Assembly: GCF_052060035.1 (NCBI RefSeq)
Contig: NZ_JBPOEA010000002.1
Coordinates: 248,001 to 312,000 of the forward strand
Length of the DNA: 64,000 nt
Origin: Fodinibius sp052060035
Lineage (GTDB): Bacteria > Bacteroidota > Rhodothermia > Balneolales > Balneolaceae
Direction: 5' to 3'
Made by a program: the position numbers and the translations under genes. The notes under the pieces were generated by a model. It saw only the letters and a program-made list of their open reading frames with translations. It had not been told where the DNA came from and ran no database searches. Positions 18,714 to 28,191 of the stretch are shown in pieces (position 1 is the stretch's first letter; every line of letters begins with the position of its first letter).

Positions 18714-18737
18714 GAGAGGAGGGTGAAGCCTCCTCTC
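18714..18737 (+). terminator. GC-rich hairpin after nosZ (attenuator or mRNA-stabiliser)
   Basis: A perfect 9-bp stem, GAGAGGAGG (18714-18722) with CCTCCTCTC (18729-18737), and a 6-base loop. Only a weak T-tail (TTCTT) follows, so partial termination or 3'-end protection of nosZ mRNA is more likely than full termination. Confidence 0.55.
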
Positions 18738-18776
18738 TTCTTATCGCAATAGAACATTAATTTTGACTTGAATAGT

Positions 18777-19346
18777 ATGGACAAACAAAAAAGAGTTTGG
18801 ATGGCCGTTGCTGCACTGATACTGATTGGGATTTACTTTTTCCCCATTTGGAGCATCAGCATGGAAGCTCCGCAGTATCCCGAAGGTATTGGAATGAATA
18901 TTACGGTGGATAATATTCAGGGTAAGCAGAAAAACGATTTGCAAAATATTAACGGATTGAATCACTACATCGGGATGAAAGAGATTAATCCCGATTCAAT
19001 ACCTGAGCTCAAGGTTATGCCGTTCATCTTTGGCTTTTTGATTATCAGTGGATTAGTGATTGCCGGTGTTGGTAATGAAAAATGGATTTTATACTGGTTG
19101 GGGATATTTGCGCTGTTTGCTATTGCCGGCCTGGTAGACTTTTACATCTGGGGATACGACTATGGGCACAATTTGGATCCCAACGCTCCCATAAAAGTGC
19201 CGGGAATGACCTATCAGCCTCCGCTTTTAGGTAGCAAGCAACTGTTGAATATTAATGCTACTTCTGTACCACATATTGGATTTTATATCTCACTACTCTC
19301 AATGGGTATAGCCGGAACGGTATGGTGGAAAAGCAAACAGGATTGA
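18777..19346 (+). CDS. Membrane protein of clade II nos clusters
   Basis: 189 aa from the ATG at 18777 (MDKQKRVWMAVAALILIGIY). Predicted membrane segments lie at about 9-28, 80-99, 105-125 and near the C-terminus (FYISLLSMGIAGTVWW). A periplasmic loop contains the motif MEAPQYPEGI followed by NGLNHYIGM, which is conserved in proteins found between nosZ and nosL/D in Bacteroidota-type clusters. The biochemical role is not established; help with copper delivery or electron transfer is the usual guess. His residues in NHYIGM and in VPHIGF could bind metal. Confidence 0.65.
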   Translation: MDKQKRVWMAVAALILIGIYFFPIWSISMEAPQYPEGIGMNITVDNIQGKQKNDLQNINGLNHYIGMKEINPDSIPELKVMPFIFGFLIISGLVIAGVGNEKWILYWLGIFALFAIAGLVDFYIWGYDYGHNLDPNAPIKVPGMTYQPPLLGSKQLLNINATSVPHIGFYISLLSMGIAGTVWWKSKQD

Positions 19347-19363
19347 CAGAGAAGAGGTTTATT

Positions 19364-19813
19364 ATGACGTATCTTTCTAAGATTATAAAAATTATTGCTG
19401 TTATCGGGCTGTTGCTATTTGCTATAGCGTGTAGTCAGGAACCGGCAGAAGTGCACTACGGCAGCGATGAATGTATGCATTGCAAGATGATGATAACGGA
19501 TGCCCAATTTGCGTCACAAATTGTTACTGATAAAGGTAAAGCCTACAAATTTGATGCTATAGAGTGTATGGCTGTTTATTATCGGATGAATGAAAATGAA
19601 CTGGACGGTGCGAAGCTTTATGTGAGTAATTATGATGAGCCCGGTAATTGGTTAAATGCCAAAGAGGCCCAGTTTGTAAAAAGTAAAGTCGTAAATAGCC
19701 CAATGGGCGAATCGTTATTGGCTTTTCCAACTAAAGAAGAAGCAAATAAACATCTAACTGAAAGACCGGGGCAATTATTGGATTGGGCTAAGGTATCCCA
19801 AGTAGAAATGTAA
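19364..19813 (+). CDS. nosL: NosL copper chaperone lipoprotein
   Basis: 149 aa from the ATG at 19364; the frame extends upstream into the previous gene. Signal and lipobox FAIAC, then the NosL signature CMHCKMMITDAQFASQI (Cu(I)-binding Met/Cys cluster), FDAIECMAVYY, and the late SPMGESLLAF. NosL delivers Cu(I) for assembly of the CuZ site. It overlaps or abuts the preceding membrane protein gene and is followed by nosD. Confidence 0.93.
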   Translation: MTYLSKIIKIIAVIGLLLFAIACSQEPAEVHYGSDECMHCKMMITDAQFASQIVTDKGKAYKFDAIECMAVYYRMNENELDGAKLYVSNYDEPGNWLNAKEAQFVKSKVVNSPMGESLLAFPTKEEANKHLTERPGQLLDWAKVSQVEM

Positions 19814-19861
19814 GCACGTAGTACCGTACAATTTAATTTGCTCAAAAAAAGGATTGAGGCA

Positions 19862-21109
19862 ATGAACGTGATATCAAAAATATTAGCAATTTTCGTAGGT
19901 CTGTTGCTCATGGCTCCGCTGAGTTATGCTGGGCAGGTCACTGTATCTAAAGACGGTGATATCACTTCTGTACAGGCAGGAATTGATCATGCTCAACCCG
20001 GCGACACTGTGTTAGTCAAGGAAGGGCGATATGTCGAGTACGACATCCGTGTAAACAAAAGAATCACATTGTTGGGAGAAGAGAACGCCATTATCGATGG
20101 TGATGAGCAGGGCTTTGTTGTGGTTGTAGAAGCCGATAGCGCGATCATTAAGAATATTGAAGTCCACAACAGCAAAGCCGGATTCATGGATGATTATGCA
20201 GGTATTGCTGTTGAAGGCGCCGACTACGTTCGCATCGAAAATGTAAGGTTGATCAATAACTTTTTTGGGATATACCTTGCAAAATCGGAGGGCTCAACTA
20301 TTAAAGGGAATTACATTACGGCCTCACGTCAGCGCGAAACGAACTCTGGCAATGGTATTCATCTCTGGTACACAAAAGATGTAGAAATTATTAATAACTA
20401 TGTTAGTGGCCACCGCGACGGGCTTTATTTTGAGTTTGTAGAAGGAGCTTTTATTGCCGGTAATGAAAGTGAAAATAACATTCGCTACGGTATCCACTTT
20501 ATGTATTCTGATAATTGCCGTTACGAAGGTAATACTTTTCGGGATAATGGTGGAGGTGTAGCAGTAATGTATACCTCGAATGTAGAGATTGTGAATAATC
20601 ATTTTGCTGATAACTGGGGTTCCTCGGCCTACGGGATGCTGCTAAAAGAGATCAACAGAAGTGTTGTAACCGGAAATACTTTTTCGGATAATTCTGTTGG
20701 GCTTTACATGGAAGCATCCAGTCGAAACCGCATTGAAGGCAACAAGTTTAACCAAAATGGGTGGGCTGTAAAATTAATGGCGAATTCAACGGATAACACC
20801 TTCCGTGAAAATAATTTTGTTGCCAACTCTTTTGAAGTATCTACAAACAGTAGAATGAATTACAGTAATAATTTTGATGAAAATTACTGGAGTCAGTATG
20901 AGGGTTATGATCTGGATCGAGATGGAATAGGCGATGTACCGCATCGTCCGGTGCGCCTGTTTTCAATTCTGGTTGAAAAGCAACCGCAGTCGCTACTGCT
21001 TTTGCGAAGCCTGCTTATCGATATACTGGATGCTGCCGAAAAATTCATGCCGGCACTTACTCCGGAAACGCTCATTGATTCTAAACCGAAAATGGAACCT
21101 GTGCTATGA
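19862..21109 (+). CDS. nosD: NosD periplasmic copper-site assembly protein
   Basis: 415 aa from the ATG at 19862. It has a signal peptide (ILAIFVGLLLMAPLSYAG) and then a right-handed beta-helix built from repeats such as VEIINNYVSGHRDGLYFE and RYGIHFMYSDNCRYEGN (the carbohydrate-binding/CASH pattern). It works with the NosFY transporter in maturation of the CuZ cluster. The stop overlaps the nosF ATG by 4 bases (ATGA). Confidence 0.95.
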   Translation: MNVISKILAIFVGLLLMAPLSYAGQVTVSKDGDITSVQAGIDHAQPGDTVLVKEGRYVEYDIRVNKRITLLGEENAIIDGDEQGFVVVVEADSAIIKNIEVHNSKAGFMDDYAGIAVEGADYVRIENVRLINNFFGIYLAKSEGSTIKGNYITASRQRETNSGNGIHLWYTKDVEIINNYVSGHRDGLYFEFVEGAFIAGNESENNIRYGIHFMYSDNCRYEGNTFRDNGGGVAVMYTSNVEIVNNHFADNWGSSAYGMLLKEINRSVVTGNTFSDNSVGLYMEASSRNRIEGNKFNQNGWAVKLMANSTDNTFRENNFVANSFEVSTNSRMNYSNNFDENYWSQYEGYDLDRDGIGDVPHRPVRLFSILVEKQPQSLLLLRSLLIDILDAAEKFMPALTPETLIDSKPKMEPVL

Positions 21110-21816
21110 TTTCAATACAAAAGTTACGCAAGGATTTTGGTGGCCGTACCGTACTGAACGAGCTGGATGTAGAAATACCGGCTGGACAGGCTACCGGCAT
21201 CGTTGGACCTAACGGATCGGGAAAAACAACAACGATTAAAGCATTATTGGGCCTTGTAAAACCTACGTCCGGAAAGATCTTTGTTGATGGACAATCAATT
21301 AAAGGACAATGGGAGTACCGCAACAAAATTGGTTATATGCCGCAAGTAGCTCGGTATCCCGAAAATATGACGATTGGTGAACTCTTTCAGTTTATCAAAA
21401 ACATGCGGGGCAGTAATACTAATCGTGACCAAGAATTACTCGAATATTTTGAGTTGGATGATGAGATCAACAAACGAATGCGAGCCCTTTCTGGGGGAAT
21501 GCGTCAAAAGGTGGGTGCTATTCTGGCTATGATGTTTGATCCGGAGATCCTGATTTTTGATGAACCTACCGCCGGATTGGATCCCAAGTCAAGCGTACAG
21601 TTTAAGAAGCTGGTGCACGAAGAGAAGGAGAAGGGTAAAACGGTATTGCTCACCTCCCATATTATGAGTGAGATCGAGGAATTGACTGACCATCTGATCT
21701 TTATTGTAGAAGGAAATATTCGATATGACGGACCAATGCGCGAGCTCATGGAGCGACAACAAGAACAGCGGCTTGAAGGCGCCGTAGCAAAAATGATGGA
21801 GGAATCAGCAGCATGA
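21106..21816 (+). CDS. nosF: NosF ABC transporter ATPase
   Basis: 236 aa with Walker A GPNGSGKTTTIKAL, Q-loop region YMPQVARYPE, ABC signature LSGGMRQKV, Walker B ILIFDEPTAGLDP, and H-loop LTSHIMSE, all intact. It partners NosY and NosD in maturing nitrous-oxide reductase. It overlaps both nosD and nosY by 4 bases, so the three are translationally coupled. Confidence 0.96.
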   Translation: MISIQKLRKDFGGRTVLNELDVEIPAGQATGIVGPNGSGKTTTIKALLGLVKPTSGKIFVDGQSIKGQWEYRNKIGYMPQVARYPENMTIGELFQFIKNMRGSNTNRDQELLEYFELDDEINKRMRALSGGMRQKVGAILAMMFDPEILIFDEPTAGLDPKSSVQFKKLVHEEKEKGKTVLLTSHIMSEIEELTDHLIFIVEGNIRYDGPMRELMERQQEQRLEGAVAKMMEESAA

Positions 21817-22604
21817 AAACACTAACGATTTTAAGATATCAATGGAAAGATCTGCTCCGCGGCAAGTGGATTGTCGGATATGGACTTATTTACCTGCTTA
21901 TTTCCGACGCAATGATACGGTTCGGTAATGCCGGTCCCAAAGCGATGCTCAGCATTTCAAACATTATGTTGTTGCTGATACCACTCGTGGGGATGATTTA
22001 TGGCGCACTGTATCTGTATCAGTCGCGTGAATTTACCGAATTACTGCTGGCCCAACCAATCGATCGCCCATCATTGTTTTGGGGATTATTTGGCGGCTTG
22101 GCTATTCCGCTGGCATTAGCATTTACCGTAGGGACGGCACTTCCCATGATTTATTCCGGCATGATTGTCACCGCAAATTTGCAGTCCATTTTGTTGATTT
22201 TGTTGCTGGGTATTGCCTTGACGCTGTTGTTTACCGGGCTCGGTTTCTGGTTTGGACTCAGGTTTTTCGAAGACCGCGTAAAAGGACTCGGATTTGCTTT
22301 GGTAAGCTGGCTCTTTTTGGCGGTACTCTATGATGGATTGGTGCTGCTCGCAGTATTTGCTTTCGGGGATTATCCTATTGAAAAACCCATGCTTGCGCTT
22401 GCTCTGGCCAACCCAATTGATCTGGCGCGTATTACAGTACTATTAGAGTTTGATATTTCGGCGCTGATGGGGTATACCGGAGCAGTATTCAATCGCTTTT
22501 TTGGCAGCATGATGGGTATTAGCGTTGCATTAAGTTGTCTGATGCTGTGGCTTGGTATCCCGCTGTGGAGATGCCAGCGGCAGTTCGAAAAGAAAGATTT
22601 TTAA
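21813..22604 (+). CDS. nosY: NosY ABC transporter permease
   Basis: A 263-aa protein with six predicted membrane segments (for example about 52-72, 95-118, 120-145, 150-175 and 235-253), of the ABC-2 type. It contains the family pattern YQSREFTELLLAQPIDR following segment 2. It is the last gene of the nos operon and is followed by a repeat-bearing gap. Confidence 0.93.
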   Translation: MKTLTILRYQWKDLLRGKWIVGYGLIYLLISDAMIRFGNAGPKAMLSISNIMLLLIPLVGMIYGALYLYQSREFTELLLAQPIDRPSLFWGLFGGLAIPLALAFTVGTALPMIYSGMIVTANLQSILLILLLGIALTLLFTGLGFWFGLRFFEDRVKGLGFALVSWLFLAVLYDGLVLLAVFAFGDYPIEKPMLALALANPIDLARITVLLEFDISALMGYTGAVFNRFFGSMMGISVALSCLMLWLGIPLWRCQRQFEKKDF

Positions 22605-22869
22605 TGCACCACCACAGATTTCCACGGATTTAAACAGAACCGAATATTTAGTTGAATAATTACATCCGTTTAGCGGAAAATAAAACTTTATAAGAGCCAT
22701 GACTCTAAGGGAGTTATACTCCCGCTTTAGGAGTTTAACCCTTTCAGAGCGTGTAGTTTCAAAGGTTCCAGCAATAATAAAATCGCGCGAGCATCTGCTC
22801 GTGTTATCAGTAGACTTATGGCACAAGCGGACGCTTTCGCCATACAATGCAGAAATAGATTTGGTAATT
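22605..22869. repeat. Non-coding gap with REP-like palindromes
   Basis: Contains CCACAGATTTCCACGGATT (about 22611-22629), a repeat common in intergenic DNA of related phyla. It also holds two adjacent small inverted repeats, CGAGCA-TC-TGCTCG near 22788 and AAGCG-GA-CGCTT near 22825. The downstream frame stays open through here, but no conserved protein sequence is seen before the hemN ATG. It is probably a decayed mobile or REP element. Confidence 0.45.
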
Positions 22870-24246
22870 ATGGAAGATGTAAGCCTTGATCTCATTAAGA
22901 AATATAATGTACAGGGACCGCGCTATACGTCGTATCCCACGGCGGTACAGTTTCAGGAGGCCGACGAGGTTGACGTAGCCTCTTTACATCATTACCTGAT
23001 TGAACGCAATGCTGAGCCGCATCCCATATCGCTTTATTTCCATATTCCATTTTGTTTTTCGCTTTGCTGGTATTGCGGCTGTACGAAAGTGATCACCAAA
23101 GATCAGGATCGCGGCGACCTCTACCTCGATTATCTGGAGAAAGAGATGGACCAAGTGGCTGAATTACTGCACCCTGATTCTAAAGTCGTACAAATTCACT
23201 TTGGCGGAGGTACGCCTACCTTTTTAAAACCCAAGCAGCTACAACGACTGGGCAAGGCCATCCGCGGTCGATTTAATGTGACCGAAGAGACAGAGTTTGG
23301 CGTGGAGATTGATCCGCGCAAATGTACGGAAGAGCATATCCAAACGCTGGCTGATATTGGCTGTAATCGCGCTTCACTGGGTGTGCAGGATACAAATGGA
23401 GAGGTGCAGAAAGCGATCCATCGCATCCAACCCTTTGAGCAAACAAAGCAGGTTACCGAATGGCTCCGCGAAGCAGGTATTAACGCTATCAATTTTGATC
23501 TTATTTATGGACTTCCGCTGCAGACGCTCAAAACATTTCGGAGTACCATGGACGATGTTCTGAGCCTGCAGCCCGATCGCCTGGCTGTGTACAGCTACGC
23601 GCATATTCCCAGCATGATGCCGGCACAAAAACTGCTTAACGAAGAGGATATGCCCACGACGAACGAAAAACTGGCCATGTTGCAGCTCAGCATCTCATAC
23701 CTGACCAACAACGGCTACCGATTTATTGGGATGGATCACTTTTCGCGCGAAGATGAAGAGCTGACGAAAGCCATGGAAAACGGAACACTGCAGCGTAACT
23801 TTCAGGGATACAGTACGTTGGCCGGTGCTGACCTGTATGCTTTTGGCATGTCTGGCATCTCTAATGTGGGGGATTACTACTGGCAGAACACCAAAGAACT
23901 CGGCGATTATTATAAACAGCTGGATAGCGATAAACGTCCGGTTGCCAAAGTATTGCAGCTTTGCAAGGATGACAAGCTGCGCCATCATGTAATAATGCAA
24001 ATTATGTGCAAGATGGGGCTCTCATTTGATGAAATCGAGGATAAATGGGGCATAGTTTTTGAGGATTACTTTAGTAGCAGTCTTGAACGTCTGTCCGAAT
24101 TGCAGACTGATGGATTTGTGGAAGTATCCGAAAATAAAATTACGATAACTGAGCGTGGCCGACTTTTTCTACGCAATATTGCCATGTGTTTCGATAAATA
24201 TTTAAATCAGAAAAAATCTGATCGCTCATTTTCCAAAACAGTATAA
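22870..24246 (+). CDS. hemN: Oxygen-independent coproporphyrinogen III oxidase (radical SAM)
   Basis: 458 aa from the ATG at 22870 (MEDVSLDLIKKYNVQGPRYT), matching the HemN N-terminus; the longer open frame has an unrelated 57-codon extension. The radical-SAM cluster motif CFSLCWYCGC (CxxxCxxC plus the HemN-specific extra Cys) and HFGGGTPTFL are intact. GVEIDPRKC and LIYGLPLQT follow. It makes protoporphyrinogen IX under low oxygen, feeding the heme enzymes used in denitrification. Confidence 0.95.
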   Translation: MEDVSLDLIKKYNVQGPRYTSYPTAVQFQEADEVDVASLHHYLIERNAEPHPISLYFHIPFCFSLCWYCGCTKVITKDQDRGDLYLDYLEKEMDQVAELLHPDSKVVQIHFGGGTPTFLKPKQLQRLGKAIRGRFNVTEETEFGVEIDPRKCTEEHIQTLADIGCNRASLGVQDTNGEVQKAIHRIQPFEQTKQVTEWLREAGINAINFDLIYGLPLQTLKTFRSTMDDVLSLQPDRLAVYSYAHIPSMMPAQKLLNEEDMPTTNEKLAMLQLSISYLTNNGYRFIGMDHFSREDEELTKAMENGTLQRNFQGYSTLAGADLYAFGMSGISNVGDYYWQNTKELGDYYKQLDSDKRPVAKVLQLCKDDKLRHHVIMQIMCKMGLSFDEIEDKWGIVFEDYFSSSLERLSELQTDGFVEVSENKITITERGRLFLRNIAMCFDKYLNQKKSDRSFSKTV

Positions 24247-24259
24247 AAAGGTGTTAGTT

Positions 24260-26917
24260 ATGGATGCTAAGAACCAGGTATTTAATTTTGGCGGCGGTAC
24301 AGCAGAAGGCGATAAATCAATGAAAGATTTGCTGGGTGGTAAAGGAGCAAATCTTGCGGAAATGAGCAGCATTGGTATGCCCATCCCTCCGGGATTTACG
24401 CTCTCCACAAAAGTGTGCAAGTTTTATAATGAGAACGACGGCCGTTGGCCCGAAGGACTTGAGTATGAGATACAAGACAGCATTCAGCACCTTGAAGAAT
24501 TGATGAATCAGCAATTTGGTGATCCCGAAGATCCGCTCCTTGTCTCGGTTCGGTCGGGTGCGGCCATTTCGATGCCAGGTATGATGGATACGGTGTTAAA
24601 TCTTGGTTTGACGGATCAGTCAGTAAAGGGATTGGCGCAGAAAACAGGGAACGAACGATTTGCCTACGATTGCTATCGTCGGTTTATCGATATGTTTGGG
24701 GATGTGGTGATGGGCGTAGCTCATGAAAAGTTTGAGGAAGCACTGCAGGAGCTAAAGGATGAGAAATCGGTTGAACTCGATACCCAGCTGGATGTGGACG
24801 ATCTCAAAGAGCTGGTCGATCGATATAAAAAAGTATATAAAGATAATACGGAAGAAGATTTTCCCCAGCAGCCCGATGATCAGCTACGACTTTCTATTAA
24901 TGGCGTGTTTGGGTCATGGAATGCCAAGCGTGCCATTAAGTATCGCAAGATAAATAAGATAACTGGATTACTGGGCACGGCAGTAAATGTCCAGGCGATG
25001 GTTTATGGAAATATGGGTAACGATAGTGCCACAGGCGTTTGTTTTACCCGGAATCCCTCCGACGGGACTAATGAATTGTATGGGGAGTTTTTAATTAATG
25101 CCCAAGGTGAAGATGTAGTAGCCGGTATCCGTACGCCTCGCGATATCAACGAGCTTAAAGAGGTGATGCCTGAATCGTATGACGAACTGCTCGAGCTGAC
25201 CAATCAGCTTGAAGTGCATTACCAAGATATGCAGGATATAGAATTTACTGTTCAGCAGGGCAAGTTGTTTATTCTCCAAACGCGCAACGGCAAGCGAACC
25301 GGAGCAGCTGCTGTTAAAATTGCAATCGATATGGTAGATGAGGGCATTCTTGAAAAAGATAATGCGGTAGCTAACTTGGTTGAACCGGGTCACCTGGATC
25401 AGCTGTTACACCCACAGCTAAAAGAAGACGAAATTGATGAGAACGACATCCTTGGCGAAGGGTTACCGGCATCGCCCGGTGCTGCAGTAGGTAAAGTCGT
25501 TTTTGATTCTGATAAGGCTGAGGAGGAGCACGGCAAAGGAAATCCGGTAATTTTGGTCCGTATAGAAACAAGCCCCGAAGATGTGGGCGGCATGTCGGCA
25601 GCCGAAGGTATTCTTACGTCTCGTGGAGGAATGACCAGTCACGCTGCTGTAGTAGCCCGCGGATGGGGCAAGCCCTGTGTGGCCGGTTGCGACAGTATCA
25701 ATATCGATTACGACCACCAACAATTTATTGCCGGTGACGTGACTGTTAAAGCGGGCGACTGGATCTCGATTGACGGTGCACGCGGAACGGTGATCAACGG
25801 TAAAAAGGAGGTGGAAGCACCACAGTTTGGTGATAACTTCCGAACTTTTATGAGCTGGGTGGATGAGTACCGCGATATGAAAGTACGTACCAATGCCGAT
25901 ACTCCGGAAGATGCCTTGCGAGCTCGAGAATACGGGGCACAGGGCATAGGTCTCACTCGTACTGAACACATGTTTTTTGGCGAAGAGCGAATTCGCGAAA
26001 TGCGCCGAATGATTATCTCGGAAAGTGAAGAAGAGCGACGCAGTGCCTTGGAAAACCTACTTCCGTATCAGCGGGAGGATTTTATAGAGATTTTTGAGGC
26101 GATGGATGGTCTGCCGGTTACGGTTCGACTGTTAGATCCGCCGCTACACGAATTTCTGCCGGATGAGGAAGAAGAGGTTGAAGCACTTGCCAAAGAACTC
26201 GGTATTAAAACAATTGAGCTCAAGCGCAAAATTCGATTACTCAGTGAGTTTAATCCCATGCTGGGTCACCGTGGATGTCGACTCGGAATAACCTATCCCG
26301 AAATTACCGAAATGCAGGCTCGAGCTATCCTGGAAGCGGCTGTTGAGGTGCAAAATCGCGGTAAAGAGGTGTATCCCGAGATTATGATTCCGTTGGTGGG
26401 AACGGCCGAGGAATTTATCCATGAACAGCATGTGGTTGATGAAATTGCCGAACTGGTATTCTCCGAAAAGGGCAGTTCGGTCGATTATAAAGTGGGCACG
26501 ATGATTGAAATTCCCCGCGCGGCGCTGACTGCTGATAAAATTGCTGAAGAGGCCGACTTTTTCTCATTCGGTACCAACGATCTTACGCAGATGACATTCG
26601 GATATAGTCGTGACGATGCCGGTAAATTTCTTGAGTACTATCTGAATGAAGGTATCCTCAAAAATGATCCCTTCCAGGTGCTCGATGAAGAAGGCGTTGG
26701 TCAGCTTGTGCAAATGGGCGTTGAAAAAGGACGAGGAGCAAAATCAGATCTCAAAGTTGGTATTTGTGGTGAGCATGGCGGTGACCCAAGCAGTGTGGCA
26801 TTCTGTTACAACCTTGGATTGAATTACGTATCCTGTTCACCTTACCGTGTGCCCATTGCACGACTTGCCGCGGCACAGGCCTTTTTGCGATCAGGAAAAG
26901 AAGTCGTTTCATCATAA
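24260..26917 (+). CDS. ppdK: Pyruvate, phosphate dikinase
   Basis: 885 aa from the ATG at 24260 (a GTG at 24251 is possible). N-terminal ATP-grasp domain with GGKGANLAEMSSIGMPIPPG and SVRSGAAISMPGMMDTVLNL; the phospho-His domain has GGMTSHAAVVARGWGKPC (catalytic His in TSHAA); the C-terminal PEP/pyruvate TIM barrel ends GICGEHGGDPSSVAF with the catalytic Cys. It interconverts pyruvate + ATP + Pi with PEP + AMP + PPi. The neighbouring tryptophanase and phenol-lyase release pyruvate, which this enzyme could use. A strong terminator follows. Confidence 0.97.
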   Translation: MDAKNQVFNFGGGTAEGDKSMKDLLGGKGANLAEMSSIGMPIPPGFTLSTKVCKFYNENDGRWPEGLEYEIQDSIQHLEELMNQQFGDPEDPLLVSVRSGAAISMPGMMDTVLNLGLTDQSVKGLAQKTGNERFAYDCYRRFIDMFGDVVMGVAHEKFEEALQELKDEKSVELDTQLDVDDLKELVDRYKKVYKDNTEEDFPQQPDDQLRLSINGVFGSWNAKRAIKYRKINKITGLLGTAVNVQAMVYGNMGNDSATGVCFTRNPSDGTNELYGEFLINAQGEDVVAGIRTPRDINELKEVMPESYDELLELTNQLEVHYQDMQDIEFTVQQGKLFILQTRNGKRTGAAAVKIAIDMVDEGILEKDNAVANLVEPGHLDQLLHPQLKEDEIDENDILGEGLPASPGAAVGKVVFDSDKAEEEHGKGNPVILVRIETSPEDVGGMSAAEGILTSRGGMTSHAAVVARGWGKPCVAGCDSINIDYDHQQFIAGDVTVKAGDWISIDGARGTVINGKKEVEAPQFGDNFRTFMSWVDEYRDMKVRTNADTPEDALRAREYGAQGIGLTRTEHMFFGEERIREMRRMIISESEEERRSALENLLPYQREDFIEIFEAMDGLPVTVRLLDPPLHEFLPDEEEEVEALAKELGIKTIELKRKIRLLSEFNPMLGHRGCRLGITYPEITEMQARAILEAAVEVQNRGKEVYPEIMIPLVGTAEEFIHEQHVVDEIAELVFSEKGSSVDYKVGTMIEIPRAALTADKIAEEADFFSFGTNDLTQMTFGYSRDDAGKFLEYYLNEGILKNDPFQVLDEEGVGQLVQMGVEKGRGAKSDLKVGICGEHGGDPSSVAFCYNLGLNYVSCSPYRVPIARLAAAQAFLRSGKEVVSS

Positions 26918-26941
26918 CTTCATGATCAACTGATATCATCC

Positions 26942-26975
26942 GCTGTTCCCTCATATAATTGGGGGAACAGCTTTC
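26942..26975 (+). terminator. Intrinsic terminator after ppdK
   Basis: A perfect 9-bp stem, GCTGTTCCC (26942-26950) with GGGAACAGC (26963-26971), followed by TTTCT. Confidence 0.75.
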
Positions 26976-27073
26976 TAATTCGTAAGGTTTTGTGACTTTT
27001 ATTTGAGAGGATTGAAGCCATTAAATAACTTCTAATACAATTAAAATCATTAACAGACGGCAATACATTTTTT

Positions 27074-28111
27074 GTGAATTCATTTGAAAGAAAGGCTGTA
27101 AGAGTTTGGTTCTGGTCTGGTGCGGTACTCATTTTTCTGATGGTAGTTGTAGGCGGTATCACCCGTCTTACCGATTCCGGGCTTTCGATGTCTGACTGGA
27201 GCTTGATTATGGGGGCTATTCCACCAATGAACGAAGCCGATTGGTTGGCTGCCTTTGAACGTTATAAGGAATTTCCGCAGTATCAGCAGCTCAATGCGGG
27301 TATGTCGCTGGGCGAATTTAAAGAGATTTTCTTTTGGGAATATCTGCATCGTCTTCTGGGAAGAATGATCGGACTGGTCTTTTTGATACCTTTTGCTTTT
27401 TTCTGGATACGCGGATATTTCAACGCCAAGACCTTGCGTTGTGCATGGGTGTTATTTGGGTTGGGAGCCCTGCAGGGGGCCATGGGTTGGATTATGGTAA
27501 AAAGCGGTCTTGTTGATGTACCGTATGTAAGTCATTATCGATTGGCTGCTCACCTTATTTTAGCCATGTTGTTATTTAGCTTTTGTATTTGGTATGCTCT
27601 TGATCTTTACGATGATGATCCAGTTCAAGAAAGTTCAGACGTACCGTCATTACGTCGATGGTCCGTTGGGTTGTTAGTACTTTTTGTTATTCAGGTTATT
27701 TGGGGCGCCTTTACCGCCGGACTTGATGCGGGATATATCTATAATACCTTTCCCTTGATGAACGGTGAGTGGTTACCGCAAAATGCATGGGGGTATCAGC
27801 CGGTAATTGCTAACTTAGTTGAAAATCCCGGAACCGTGCAATGGACCCACCGTATTTTAGGTACCCTGCTGGGATTAGTTGCTATCGGACTTTGGTGGAA
27901 AAGTGATCATTCCGATGTAAGCCACCTGATGAAACAAAAAGCACGAATACTGCTTGGGATGATACTCACGCAATATGTGCTTGGTATTTTAACGGTTATT
28001 ACTCATGTAGAACTTCTGATAGGGGTAGTTCACCAGGCCGGTGCACTGGTAGTTTTATTCTTCTGGATATGGTATCACCGCGACCTTAAATCTAATTGGA
28101 CAACTCTCTAA
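27074..28111 (+). CDS. ctaA: Heme A synthase (COX15/CtaA family)
   Basis: 345 aa from a GTG at 27074. Eight membrane segments. The family motifs are GGITRLTDSGLSMSDW at the end of the first helix and its pseudo-symmetric partner later; conserved His residues are in WEYLHRLLGR, SHYRLAAHL, QWTHRILGT and GVVHQAGAL. It oxidises the C8 methyl of heme O to give heme A for aa3-type oxidases, so the host also respires oxygen. It is of the COX15-like longer type. Confidence 0.93.
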   Translation: MNSFERKAVRVWFWSGAVLIFLMVVVGGITRLTDSGLSMSDWSLIMGAIPPMNEADWLAAFERYKEFPQYQQLNAGMSLGEFKEIFFWEYLHRLLGRMIGLVFLIPFAFFWIRGYFNAKTLRCAWVLFGLGALQGAMGWIMVKSGLVDVPYVSHYRLAAHLILAMLLFSFCIWYALDLYDDDPVQESSDVPSLRRWSVGLLVLFVIQVIWGAFTAGLDAGYIYNTFPLMNGEWLPQNAWGYQPVIANLVENPGTVQWTHRILGTLLGLVAIGLWWKSDHSDVSHLMKQKARILLGMILTQYVLGILTVITHVELLIGVVHQAGALVVLFFWIWYHRDLKSNWTTL

Positions 28112-28124
28112 TATTATTCTTATT

Positions 28125-28144
28125 TTAAGACAAGATAGTCTTAA
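28125..28144. promoter_or_regulatory. Rrf2-type operator candidate, site 2 (upstream of ric)
   Basis: TTAAGACAAGATAGTCTTAA; with flanking T and A the arms TTTAAGAC and GTCTTAAA are perfect. It is the most symmetric of the five sites. It ends 47 bases before the ric ATG. Confidence 0.8.
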
Positions 28145-28191
28145 ATACTAAATTAATGGGGAGCCTTTCCCTACGAAAACAAAGCATTCTT